Source of the DNA: Hungatella sp.
Lineage (GTDB): Bacteria > Bacillota > Clostridia > Lachnospirales > Lachnospiraceae
Direction of reading: 5' to 3'
DNA length: 64,000 bases
Assembly: GCA_009712635.1 (NCBI GenBank)
Contig: WASS01000004.1
Location: forward strand, 1 to 64,000
Shown here: piece by piece, positions 47,677 to 57,300 of the stretch
Layout of the letters: each line of letters starts with the position of its first letter
Numbering within the stretch: the first letter of the stretch is position 1
Notes under the pieces: model-generated
Told to the model about the DNA's origin: nothing
The model's input: only the letters and a program-made list of their open reading frames with translations
The model's database searches: none
Translations under genes and position numbers: made by a program

Positions 47677-48237
47677 ATGAAAGAAAACACTGGAAAGTCT
47701 AAATATGTAATACTGGGAATGCTTGCCCGTATGCCACTGACCGGTTACACAATTAAAAAATGGCTGGAAAATGAATACAGTCATTTTTGGCAGGAAAGCT
47801 ATGGACAGATATATCCAACTTTAAAGATATTGGTTGCCCAGGGATTAGCTGTCTGCTCCGACAAGGGAGAACATGGTAACGGACGGGGGCAAATCGTATA
47901 CAGCATTACCGATGCAGGCAGAAAAGAACTTTCGGAATGGATGCGTGAGAAGCCGGAGATCGAAAAGCTACGTTATGAAATACTACTTAAGATCTCTTTT
48001 GGAGAGAATACTGAATCGGAAGTATTAATCGGGCATCTGGATGATTTTATCAGAAGAAATGAAGATCTGATAAAAGAAATGAAAGACTGTATGGAGAATT
48101 TTAGCCAGTTAATGGGTGAGGGGATCGATTGTACTTATAGCCGCCTGACCGCGCTGTGTGGTGAATATGTTTATTCTGCAATGAAGGATTGGGCTGAAGA
48201 GGCAAAGAAAATTATAATTGAGAAAGGGGAATCATAA
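47677..48237 (+). CDS. PadR family transcriptional regulator
   Basis: The 186-residue protein starts at 47677, with GGGAGG upstream. The N-terminal winged helix KYVILGMLARMPLTGYTIKKWLE and YGQIYPTLKILVAQGLA is the PadR pattern, and the C-terminal half is a Vir-type helical dimerisation domain. PadR proteins are repressors that respond to phenolics, antibiotics or other small toxic compounds. Its stop overlaps the flavodoxin start (TAATG), so the two are co-expressed. Confidence 0.92.
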   Translation: MKENTGKSKYVILGMLARMPLTGYTIKKWLENEYSHFWQESYGQIYPTLKILVAQGLAVCSDKGEHGNGRGQIVYSITDAGRKELSEWMREKPEIEKLRYEILLKISFGENTESEVLIGHLDDFIRRNEDLIKEMKDCMENFSQLMGEGIDCTYSRLTALCGEYVYSAMKDWAEEAKKIIIEKGES

Positions 48238-48713
48238 TGAAGAGTGCTTTAGTTGTATATTTTTCATTCGATGGTAATACGAAATTAATAGCGGAAAAAA
48301 TTGGAGAGACATTAAATGCGGATGTAGTTGAGTTAAAGACAAGTAAGAAGTATCCCACAGAGGGAATCGGAAAGTTTTTTTGGGGTGGAAAAAGTGTTGT
48401 TTTTGGAGATAAGCCTACGTTGACAAACGAAAGCATTGATCTGAGCCGTTATGAAACAATCATCATTGGAACTCCGGTTTGGGCGGGATCATTTTCTCCA
48501 CCTATCAGAAGTTTTGTTAACGATTATAAGATTGTTAATAAAAAGATTGCAATATTTGCAAGCCATGGCGGGGGAGGTGCAGCAAAGTGTTTTGCAAAGC
48601 TAAAGGAGGCATTGCCGGAGAATAAATTTATAGGTGAGATTGCATTTGTGGAACCTAAGAAAAATCCTGAGAGCATTGACAGCGCAGCAAAGTGGGCTGC
48701 AACGCTGTCGTAA
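48237..48713 (+). CDS. Flavodoxin family protein
   Basis: The 158-residue protein is a flavodoxin with the phosphate loop YFSFDGNTKLIAEKI (residues 7-21), the FMN ring loops GTPVWAGSFSPPIRSF and ASHGGGGAAKCF. It is a single FMN-domain electron carrier or small quinone reductase. Coupling to a PadR repressor suggests induction by a redox-active or phenolic compound. Confidence 0.92.
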   Translation: MKSALVVYFSFDGNTKLIAEKIGETLNADVVELKTSKKYPTEGIGKFFWGGKSVVFGDKPTLTNESIDLSRYETIIIGTPVWAGSFSPPIRSFVNDYKIVNKKIAIFASHGGGGAAKCFAKLKEALPENKFIGEIAFVEPKKNPESIDSAAKWAATLS

Positions 48714-48842
48714 GTGAGAAAATACTGAATTGTCGCCTGTTTGAAAAAGATGAAAACCTCCAATGGAAATATCATTGTTTAATATTTTCCCAAAGCGATA
48801 TATAATATAAGAACTATTATGCAATAATTGAGGTGATAAACT

Positions 48843-49475
48843 ATGAAATTTATTAAGAAAATACCACTGGAGAATGAAGAAACAACCAAAAAACTGAAAG
48901 AGCAAGGCTGGCTTCGCTTAAAAGAGCCAAGGTCTGTATCGGGAGCAATTTTATGGTCTATGCCAATCAGTTTAATCCTGATGTTATCCGCAGCCGTATG
49001 GTGTTATTGTTTATATCCGCCATTTAAAAATCTGCTTTCCGGACAGCAGGGGTTTTCTCTGGAACTTACCATAGGCATAGAGGTTTTATTTTATCTCTTA
49101 GGAATGATTTTATACCTTCTCATTCATGAGTTAATTCATGCGGCATTTATACCAGGAATAAGAAAGTCAGATAAGACTTATTGGGGATTTAATGGACTGT
49201 TTGGTTTTGTATTTACGGAAGAAATCCTTACCAGAAAAAGAATGGTGGTCATATCACTAATGCCGCTTTTTATTCTCTCATTTGCAGTACCGTTTCTTTT
49301 AGCTGTTTTCGGTCGCTTAAGTGGTTATCTCATTTTTTTAAGTGTATTTAATGCTGGAGGCGCGTGTGTTGATGTGTTAAATGTAATATTAATTCTTTCA
49401 CAGGTTCCTAAAGATGGAATTCTTATTGCAAATGGATATGCAACCTTTTACAGAAACCCAGGAAGGAAAGCCTGA
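48843..49475 (+). CDS. DUF3267 putative zincin membrane protease
   Basis: The 210-residue protein has four predicted membrane segments and the zinc-protease motif HELIH near residue 97, followed by AAFIPG. A second conserved acidic position, Asp in GGACVDVLNVI about residue 178, fits a third metal ligand. Its DUF3267 membership is supported by the loop DKTYWGFNGLFGFVFTEE. Function is unknown. It has AGGTGAT before the start. Its stop codon abuts that of the convergent nudC gene. Confidence 0.85.
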   Translation: MKFIKKIPLENEETTKKLKEQGWLRLKEPRSVSGAILWSMPISLILMLSAAVWCYCLYPPFKNLLSGQQGFSLELTIGIEVLFYLLGMILYLLIHELIHAAFIPGIRKSDKTYWGFNGLFGFVFTEEILTRKRMVVISLMPLFILSFAVPFLLAVFGRLSGYLIFLSVFNAGGACVDVLNVILILSQVPKDGILIANGYATFYRNPGRKA

Positions 49476-49498
49476 TCAGGCTTTTTCCTCCTGGGTTT
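49455..49498. terminator. Shared bidirectional hairpin across two convergent stop codons
   Basis: An almost perfect 20-bp stem runs from AAACCCAGGA (49455-49464) to TCCTGGGTTT (49489-49498). Its apex CCTGATCAGG contains the TGA stop of the DUF3267 gene on the plus strand and the TGA stop of nudC on the minus strand. No long T-run follows on either side, so it may act by stabilising both 3' ends as well as by termination. Confidence 0.8.
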
Positions 49499-50342
49499 CG
49501 TTTATTTTACCATTTTTAAATAACAGAATCATTTCATGGGTCAGGCTGATGTTGGTAAAATCATCGGGGATATCCTCAGGAGCCATCCAGACAGCTGTGG
49601 ATAATTCTGTTTCATCCAGCGTGACTTGTGGAGAACCATCCAGTTCGGCCCAATAGCCCATCAAAATGGAATCTGAAAAGCCCCATGGCTGGTTTTTATA
49701 GTACCGTATATTTTTTACCCGCAGACCAACTTCTTCCATGACTTCCCGATGCACGGTATCCTCTAATGTTTCACCAAACTCTGTGTAACCAGCCAGAAGT
49801 GCATAGCGTGTATATTCCCTGCCTGCATATTTCGTAAGCAGCAGCTTTCCCTCGTGGGTGATGCCAACAATGACTGCGGGTGCAATCTTTGGATAGACGG
49901 TGTTACCGCAGGAGGAACAAACCATAGAGCGTTCTTTTTTGCTTTTAATCATCTCTGATCCGCAGCAGCCGCAGTAGTGGTTAGATGAGTAGAAGCGGTG
50001 AAGCTGGGAGGCACACACAGCTGAGAAAGATACCCACATGGGGGTTAATTCCCGCAATATGCTACTTTTGAAAAGACTGATACCAGGGGTATCCGCCAGT
50101 GATACGCTGGTTTCGTCTACCAGAAAAAAATCCATCTGATCGATGGAAAATAAATAATCACAATGGGACATGAATGAGCTTCGGACATCATCTTCTAATG
50201 CGGAGAACCGGGGAATTATATTGGATTTACCCTCTGTCAGACAGATGCTCCCTTCTGAAAAATAGAGAAAATAGCTGTCTTCAGCAGGTGATTTTACTTC
50301 AAATTCGTTATGAAATACGTGGGGAAAAATATCTTGTATCAT
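49476..50342 (-). CDS. nudC: NAD(+) diphosphatase NudC (zinc-ribbon Nudix hydrolase)
   Basis: The 288-residue protein has an N-terminal NudC-like domain, a four-cysteine zinc ribbon (CGCCGSEM and CSSCGN, about residues 122-144) and the Nudix box GYTEFGETLEDTVHREVMEEVGL, directly followed by the NADH-type motif SQPW-like NQPWGFSDSILMG. Such enzymes hydrolyse NAD(H) and remove NAD caps from RNA. It is a single gene with no close operon partner. Confidence 0.92.
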   Translation of the reverse strand: MIQDIFPHVFHNEFEVKSPAEDSYFLYFSEGSICLTEGKSNIIPRFSALEDDVRSSFMSHCDYLFSIDQMDFFLVDETSVSLADTPGISLFKSSILRELTPMWVSFSAVCASQLHRFYSSNHYCGCCGSEMIKSKKERSMVCSSCGNTVYPKIAPAVIVGITHEGKLLLTKYAGREYTRYALLAGYTEFGETLEDTVHREVMEEVGLRVKNIRYYKNQPWGFSDSILMGYWAELDGSPQVTLDETELSTAVWMAPEDIPDDFTNISLTHEMILLFKNGKINETQEEKA

Positions 50343-50442
50343 ATGTTTAAGACCTTCTTTTTTGTAATTAGAAATTAGTCAGTTGGATCTATTTTAGAAT
50401 TAATCAGGCGTTCTGTCAAGATGGCATCAGAATTAGTAAATA

Positions 50443-50949
50443 TTATCCTAAATTAATTAAAGTTTTACAAAAATCAGTTAAAGCGCCTTCTTTTTTTATT
50501 TCAATGTATTTCTTTAATAAAAGTTTTCCATCTTCACGTAAAATCCCTCCATAACACTTGGGGAGTGTGTAAGATTTTAAAACATCATAATCTGAACTCC
50601 ATTTGTTATTTAATAGTGAAACGGCTCCATCTACAGGTGATTCCATTGAAAAGTATACCTCTCCGATAAAAAAGCCCATGGCGGCACCAAGACACATCAT
50701 GCAAGGTTCTAGTGTAACAAAGAGCTGCATATTTTTTCTTTCTTTCACAGTATAACCTTTTTCATCAACTTCCCAAAGAACTTTCATTTCCGCATGTCTT
50801 AAATAAATTCTATTACTTTCACCAGACGAGTGAGCCTTTCCAACAATATCATTACCATTAAAAATTACAGCACCCACTGGTAATTCGCCATTTTTTAATG
50901 ATTTTGCGCCTTCTTTAATAGCAATTCTCATTTTTTCTTCAACAGTCAT
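50443..50949 (-). CDS. Nucleoside deaminase (CDA/TadA family)
   Basis: The 168-residue protein has the zinc-binding cytidine-deaminase-like signature: HAEMK (about residue 52) with the proton-shuttling Glu, and the PCMMC motif about 82-86. The organisation NGELPVGAVI then HAE then PCMMC is that of TadA/guanine deaminase-like proteins, but the N- and C-terminal tRNA-binding features of TadA are not evident. It may act on a free base or nucleoside. AAGGAG precedes the ATG; a perfect 18-bp palindrome lies 25 bp upstream of the start codon. Confidence 0.87.
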   Translation of the reverse strand: MTVEEKMRIAIKEGAKSLKNGELPVGAVIFNGNDIVGKAHSSGESNRIYLRHAEMKVLWEVDEKGYTVKERKNMQLFVTLEPCMMCLGAAMGFFIGEVYFSMESPVDGAVSLLNNKWSSDYDVLKSYTLPKCYGGILREDGKLLLKKYIEIKKEGALTDFCKTLINLG

Positions 50950-50973
50950 GACATCTCCTTTTAATATCCCCGT

Positions 50974-50991
50974 GTTTGGTAATTACCAAAC
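50974..50991. promoter_or_regulatory. 18-bp perfect palindrome upstream of the deaminase gene
   Basis: GTTTGGTAATTACCAAAC is a perfect inverted repeat without a spacer, centred 33 bp upstream of the deaminase ATG. Its form suits a MarR- or HxlR-type dimer, but no such regulator gene is in the window. Confidence 0.65.
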
Positions 50992-51312
50992 TAAAAGAGC
51001 TTATATATGTTATTTTTATCACACAGAACAATAAATGTAAACAACAAATATATGTTAAGTTAACAGTTAGAATTAAGTTATAATTTTGTGTTAAAAAGTG
51101 ATGAAAAATGTACTTGAATTAAGGGAAAAAGCATACAAAGTAGTGAGAAAACAAGCATAAAAATTAATTGGTTAAAAATGAATATGTAACCAAAAATAAC
51201 TGGCTTGTAACCGGTCTCATGTATACTGAGAAAGAGGGAAATATTGCCATCTCATGGCTTATAAATAGAAGACGAATTTAGAAAGAGAAAAAATATATAG
51301 GAGGGTGTGAAA
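50992..51312. other. AT-rich leader region of the giant surface-protein gene
   Basis: No gene is visible. There is an inverted repeat TTGGTTA/TAACCAA (51168-51174 and 51187-51193), a further TGTAACC copy near 51206, and a possible -10 TATACT at 51222-51227 without a matching -35. A ribosome site TAGGAGGGTG lies just before the start at 51313. I found no match to the cyclic di-GMP riboswitch cores that precede some clostridial adhesins. Confidence 0.5.
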
Positions 51313-54300
51313 ATGAAGGGAGCAATGAAAAAAATACATCGCTTTAAGCGGGTACTTGCCTGGTTGTTAACAATTGCCATTGTCTCGGGAAATGTATCAC
51401 AGCTTACCGCAATTACGGTTTATGCGGGAGAGTATACAGAACGAAATACGGCTAGTCCATCCAATGCGTCCAAAGCATCTCCGTCGGAAGCAACGCCATC
51501 ACAGGCAAAACAGGTTATTGATGTCAAAGTCACCCAGTCTGCCATAGAAAAAGTCCTTAAAAAGGATGCTGACAGAAGACCTGAATTAAAAGAAGATCTG
51601 ATTCCGTTTAAAGGGGAACAAAAAGATCTGGTTACGGAAAAATTGTATGAGGAGCTGGAAGGCAAAACCTTAATTCTTCAGAAAAAAGAAGGAAAGGCCA
51701 TGTACCTTGTGGTTGTTTCCGATGTTCTTGGTGATGAGCCTTTTTCTGAGACTGATGAATCAGACCGTATTAAACAGGAATCTATTCTTCAGAGCGTTCA
51801 GATTATTGGTGTGAATGGTTATAAAGACCGGGAATGCGAATTCCGTCTCAGGATAGTAAGTGACGATTTTTTTGTCACAGATGCCCAGATGGATGAGTAT
51901 GCAGTTGTGGGAGAGAATTCAGAGGAAGCCACATTACAGAATGGTTTGAATCATTCAACCGGAGGCTCTACAGGAGCAGCTGCAGCAGGAACAAAAGCTG
52001 AGACAATAGAAGAAACGGCTGCTGAAACACAGGCTATTGAAACGACTTCCGGTACTAAGGAGGACAGCAGTACTGGAAATTCAGAAACCGGAGCTGCTTC
52101 ATCAACGGAGAATGAATCCGAAGCTGTAGAAACACAGGCAGGTAAAGATGAATCTCTGGAATCCATCTCAGGAGAGACTGGTGAAGAAAAGACAGAGGAT
52201 GTGAAACAGGAAGAGGTAAAAACAGAAAAAGCTGAGCCAGAGGAAGAAAGTAAAGATTCTGGTAATTCCGTATCTGGTAATGAGCTGACAGTTAGCAAAA
52301 ATGAAACAAGTAATTATCAGCTTTCAATCTCAAGACATCAGGTTTCAGTGCTTTCAGAAGCACAGGAGACTGTTGCCACTCCTTCAGAGGCAGTTTCTGA
52401 GCCGGAACAATTTGACAGTGCAGATATTGTGTCTATTGGTGATGGAAAGGTATTATCTGGTGATGAAAAGTCTGCCTTAATGGGAGTTAGCAGTGAAGAA
52501 GACAATGGCTTTAGCCTGACTTCCTTATTTGTTCAACCTTCGTTCTCTATGGTAGTTCCAAGCTATGGTATCACATTGTTGAATATGGAAGTGAGCGATG
52601 AGGCGAAGCTTTCACCCTATGAAACAGCATTAAGCTATTATGGAGAAGATGCCACAGATAAAAAAGATACGGTAGAAATTAATCTTGATCAGAGTATGAC
52701 AGGAGAAATAAAGGCAGGGAAACTTTTTACTTATACCATCACTTATACCATGCAGGCTGCACCTCTTTATGAATATGCGGCAGGCGGAAAACTGTCTTTG
52801 TTTGATACTTATGAAAATGCTGTCATTTATTTTACTGTTCCTGCTGGAATCACCTTGGAGGAGCAGAGCGGGAAAGTGGAACTGGATACCTCAGACAGTG
52901 AGAAAAACGTATATAAAATTCTGGTAGGAGACGAAAATCATTCCATACGTCCTGGTAAATCAGATAATATTATAATTAACGCATACATAGACGGAAATGG
53001 TAAAAGAGCGGTAGGAGAAAACTTTACCCTTCCAGACAACAGCGTTGCATTTCATGCTGATGTTAAGGTAGCGGATAAAACGGATAAAGATAAAGTTACT
53101 TATCCGGGAAATATTCCAACCGTTACTTATGCCACACAGCCGTCACAGACCCAGCTCCAATTAATATCCGATGATCAGTGGCATATTAAAAAGAGAGTTT
53201 ATCCTACGGATCAGTCTTACGATATCATTAATGATAACCAGGGGAATCCTCAATACGTGGACATTACCTACATGATAGAAGTGGGAATGTATGGAAACCA
53301 GGGGGAGATATCAAGACAGCCTGATGGCACTGTTTATCAGACCTATGGACGTACCGGATTTAAAGAAGGTTCCTTCCATATTACGGATAAACTTTCAATA
53401 ACAACACCCAATGCTCCCGCAGAAATGAAGCCCATATCTGTTATAGCAAAATGGGGCGATGGAAACAGCATACCTGTCGTACAAAAGGAAGATGGTTCTA
53501 TTGTAATAAACAGTTATAAGACACAGGGGCAAAATGGGGCTGATCATATTTATGTATCGGATCTGGCACCTACCTACAGTTCCTATCTGGTTACAGCCAG
53601 GTATCCATTTGAACCCTTTGTTTTAAAATACAATGATCCTCGTGTCAATGATTCTACAGTATTTACTGTATTAAACCAGGCACATCTGGAATATGTAAAG
53701 CTGGGAACCAGCCAGATTATGGAAGATAATTCTGAAGCTGCTGTGGCAATTCATAAGGTCAATAAACCAGCAGTCATTCAGTTAACAAAAATGCTGGATG
53801 AAGGTATTGGAGTTTTAAAACCGTATGATCAGATAATGGAAAAAGAATATCCCGGATCTGCTGAATTTGAGATTTATTCCGTAGATGCCCAGGGAAACCA
53901 GACACCTTATGACAACTATACTATATTAGATCCAAACGGTATAAGTATTCAAAAAGGAATCATAGCTGTTAATCCATCCAGTGAAGCTGGTGAGACAATC
54001 TCATATACAACCGGAGACAGAGGATATATTCAGATTCAGGCTGATCCTGGTACCTATGTGATTAAGGAAGGAAAAAAGCCTGCAGGAACAGAATACAGTT
54101 ATGCAGTTGTGGATTCTAAGACCTTTAAAGACAGCCAGGAGATTCAATTTACCATTCAGGCTGGAGAGAATAAAGAAGTTAAAGTCGTTAATAACGTTGT
54201 AGGAAAAGGTGCAATTGAATTTTATAAGAAGGCACGTACCTGGGACAGCGCGGACGCAAAAGAAAACGATTTAAATGCCTTAAAAGGTGGGCAGTTTACA

Positions 54301-57300
54301 CTTTACACAAAGGATAACGGTACATTAACTGAGGTAACAACCGTTCAGTCAGATGAAAATGGTCTGGTACGTTTTAAGCCTGTTACTCCCGGAGAATATG
54401 TAATTAAGGAAAAGAGTGCAAACGGGTATATCATTGATACCAGGGAGTACCCGGTTACTGTTAAAAGAGGGGAAACATCTGTTTTAAAGGAAGGCAGCAA
54501 TTACCTGGTTAATACTTTAAATCAGGCAAAGGTTCAGGTAACAAAACTGCTCCAAAAGGATGATGGGACTTATCAGTCCGTTCCACAGCAGTATAAAGGG
54601 AATTTTGATAACCATTTCTGGTTCGAAACGACTGTGGATGGCAGCAGCTGGACCAGAGTTTCCGTAAATTCAAAAGAAACCTATTCACTGGATGGTAACA
54701 GTGGTTTTGAAGCAGTTCTTCCAGTTTATGACAATGGTAACCGTGTGATCCGTTACCGGGTAGTGGAAGAACTACCGGATGGTTATTCAGATGGAAATCC
54801 TGCAGGAAGCGGTTTTACTACTGAAACAAAAAACAGCAAAACTTATCTCTGTAAAGAATTTACACTGGTACCATTAAAAACAACTTCAGTTGAAATAAAA
54901 AATAACAGACAGGCGATTCTTAAGCTTCAGAAGGAAACCTGGTCCTTTGGCAACCAGTGGGCATCTGGCTGGATTAATACTGGTAATCCCAATGCCGGTT
55001 ACCAGTTTAAGCTGTATGCAGCTGATAAGAATCAGAGTAATTACAGCGAAGTATCTCCTGGAAAAATCTATACCACAGATCAAAATGGTATCATTACTGC
55101 TGGCAATCTGGATATTAACAAAGATTATTACTGGAGTGAGTCAGGAAGTGCAGATCGTCTGGAGGCAGATGAGACAGGGAAAAATATTGATGACGCGGTT
55201 GTAAATGGCATAAAAACACCTCTCATTGGTCCTTATACTGTCAGCCGGGAGTCTGATACCAATGTAAAGGCATATAACATACCTCAGAAAGTGCCCTACT
55301 GGCTTCATAAGTATGACATAACGGATAACAGTAAAAGAATAACGGCAACATTTCGAATTACCAGGGTTACAGATGGTATGGAAGTATTTAAGGGAGACGT
55401 TACTCTGGATGGTACTTTTATCTCTCTGGATCCAGGAACAAAGTACCGGGTAGAAGAAGTAAAGGCGCCGGATAATTATGTTGGATCAGCAATCAGTGAG
55501 TTTACAACTCCCAATGGCCCTATAAACAGGGAACAGCTGAAAGAATGGTTCTGGTATCCGAAAGAGGCCACAACCACTCATTTAAAATTCTATAATAAGC
55601 CTTATAAAACCGTTAATTTAAAAAAGGTAAAATATAATTCAAATGGAAGTGCCGATAATAGTGTAAAGATCACATTTGAAGTGTATCAGAAAGATGGAGG
55701 TCATTTTACAGCGGTTACACTTCCAGACAGTAAAAATACAATCGTATCCAATACAGATACGGTTATGGCACCGGGAACCTATTACTTTAAGGAAATTCTG
55801 GGTTCTGATATTATTAATCCTCTGTTTCTGATGAGCAACAAGGCAGATGGACAGTATGAGGGTTATATTATTCAGAATGGGGCGGTTTACTACGGGCCTG
55901 CGACTGTAACAGCGGCAGAGACGACAACTGAAAAAAACTCAAATATTTATTTGAATGGAAGCAAGTCTCTGGAAAATTATCAGAATTATGGCAGAGTAAT
56001 GGTTACCAAACGGGATGCTTTAAGAAAAACACCGGTAAGTGGTGCTGTTTTTGGAATCTATTTAAGATCTCAGTTCCATGAAGCTGACTGGGCAAACAGT
56101 ATTAAAAACCCCATTCAGACAAAAACATCCGGTACAAATGGTCAGGTCACTTTTGACAGCAGTAATCTGCGTATTTTTGATGACAGCGGCAACCGGATCC
56201 CTTACGTGATTGCCGAAATAACTCCACCTTCAGGATACCTTCCATCTTATGATATTCTGACCACCACTTTAACAGAGGGGAAAACTATTTCCACAGTAAA
56301 CGGAGATCCATCAGGCGCACCTCTTATTATTGAAGATGAGCCCAAATTGACCATTCGAACTCAAAAATATTGGCGTGATGGCTGGAATGATCAGTTCTAT
56401 GAGGTGAACAGGGCGTTAGGAAATGTTAACCTGGCTCTTTATAAAGTGAACCGGGATCAGCCGGGAATTGCAGATTTTGTGCAGACACAGGTAACAAATG
56501 AATTTGATGGTATTGCAACATTCAATGATATTGACCGTAAAGATACGTATTATGTGGTTGAGGTACGGGTTCCCACAAAGAGTGAATCCAAGTTGTCTTT
56601 TGAATTAAACATGGGCAATAAAGAACCGCTTCCACTTGAGAATGGTCAGCCTGCAAAGAGCCTGTCTGTCGCAGATTTACAGACCCGGTATAATGCAGTT
56701 GCATTTAGTGGTAAAGACCTTCCAGCAAATGTAGATTCACTGGTCAGATATACGGATCCTATTTTCAATTATAAATCCTGGGTTCAGTTTAACGTATGGA
56801 AAACCTGTGATGGGATAACGTTTGGCGGAGGAACACATGAAGAGCGCCACATGGTTAACGGTGCAAGATTTACACTCTACAAAATGCTTGATGACACCAA
56901 AAATTTAGCCTCCATCCAGATGAAGGATTTAGCAGATGGAAGCAGATTTGAGACAGAAGGCCAGTATGAGAGCGGAACCCGTATTGATCCCCAGACAGGT
57001 AAGCGTCAGGATGGACAGTTTGATACTACGATTCTGGAAGACGGATATGTATACTGGCTGGTTGAGGATCAGGCCGCACCGGGATATGTTCTGGAAGAAG
57101 GCGGAAAAATCGCTGCCGTATTCGTACCGGATCATTCGGGATATAGCGGATATGATGAAATCCGTCATTCTTATCAGAGCGGAAGAAATGAAAAGATAGC
57201 ACTCATTACCAATCAGCATTCTGGCGGAGGTACGGGATTTGAAAATTATCATTTTCAGGTAGCCTTAAATAAATGGCTGGAAACTGCGGATAAGCAATAT

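Noticed and set aside
50992-51312. Cyclic di-GMP riboswitch ahead of the giant adhesin
   Set aside because: No match to conserved cores of class I or II was found; only short inverted repeats are present.
51420-52298. Minus-strand Ser/Val-rich frames opposite the giant gene
   Set aside because: They mirror the Ser/Thr/Glu-rich low-complexity coding of the plus-strand gene and have no start signals.
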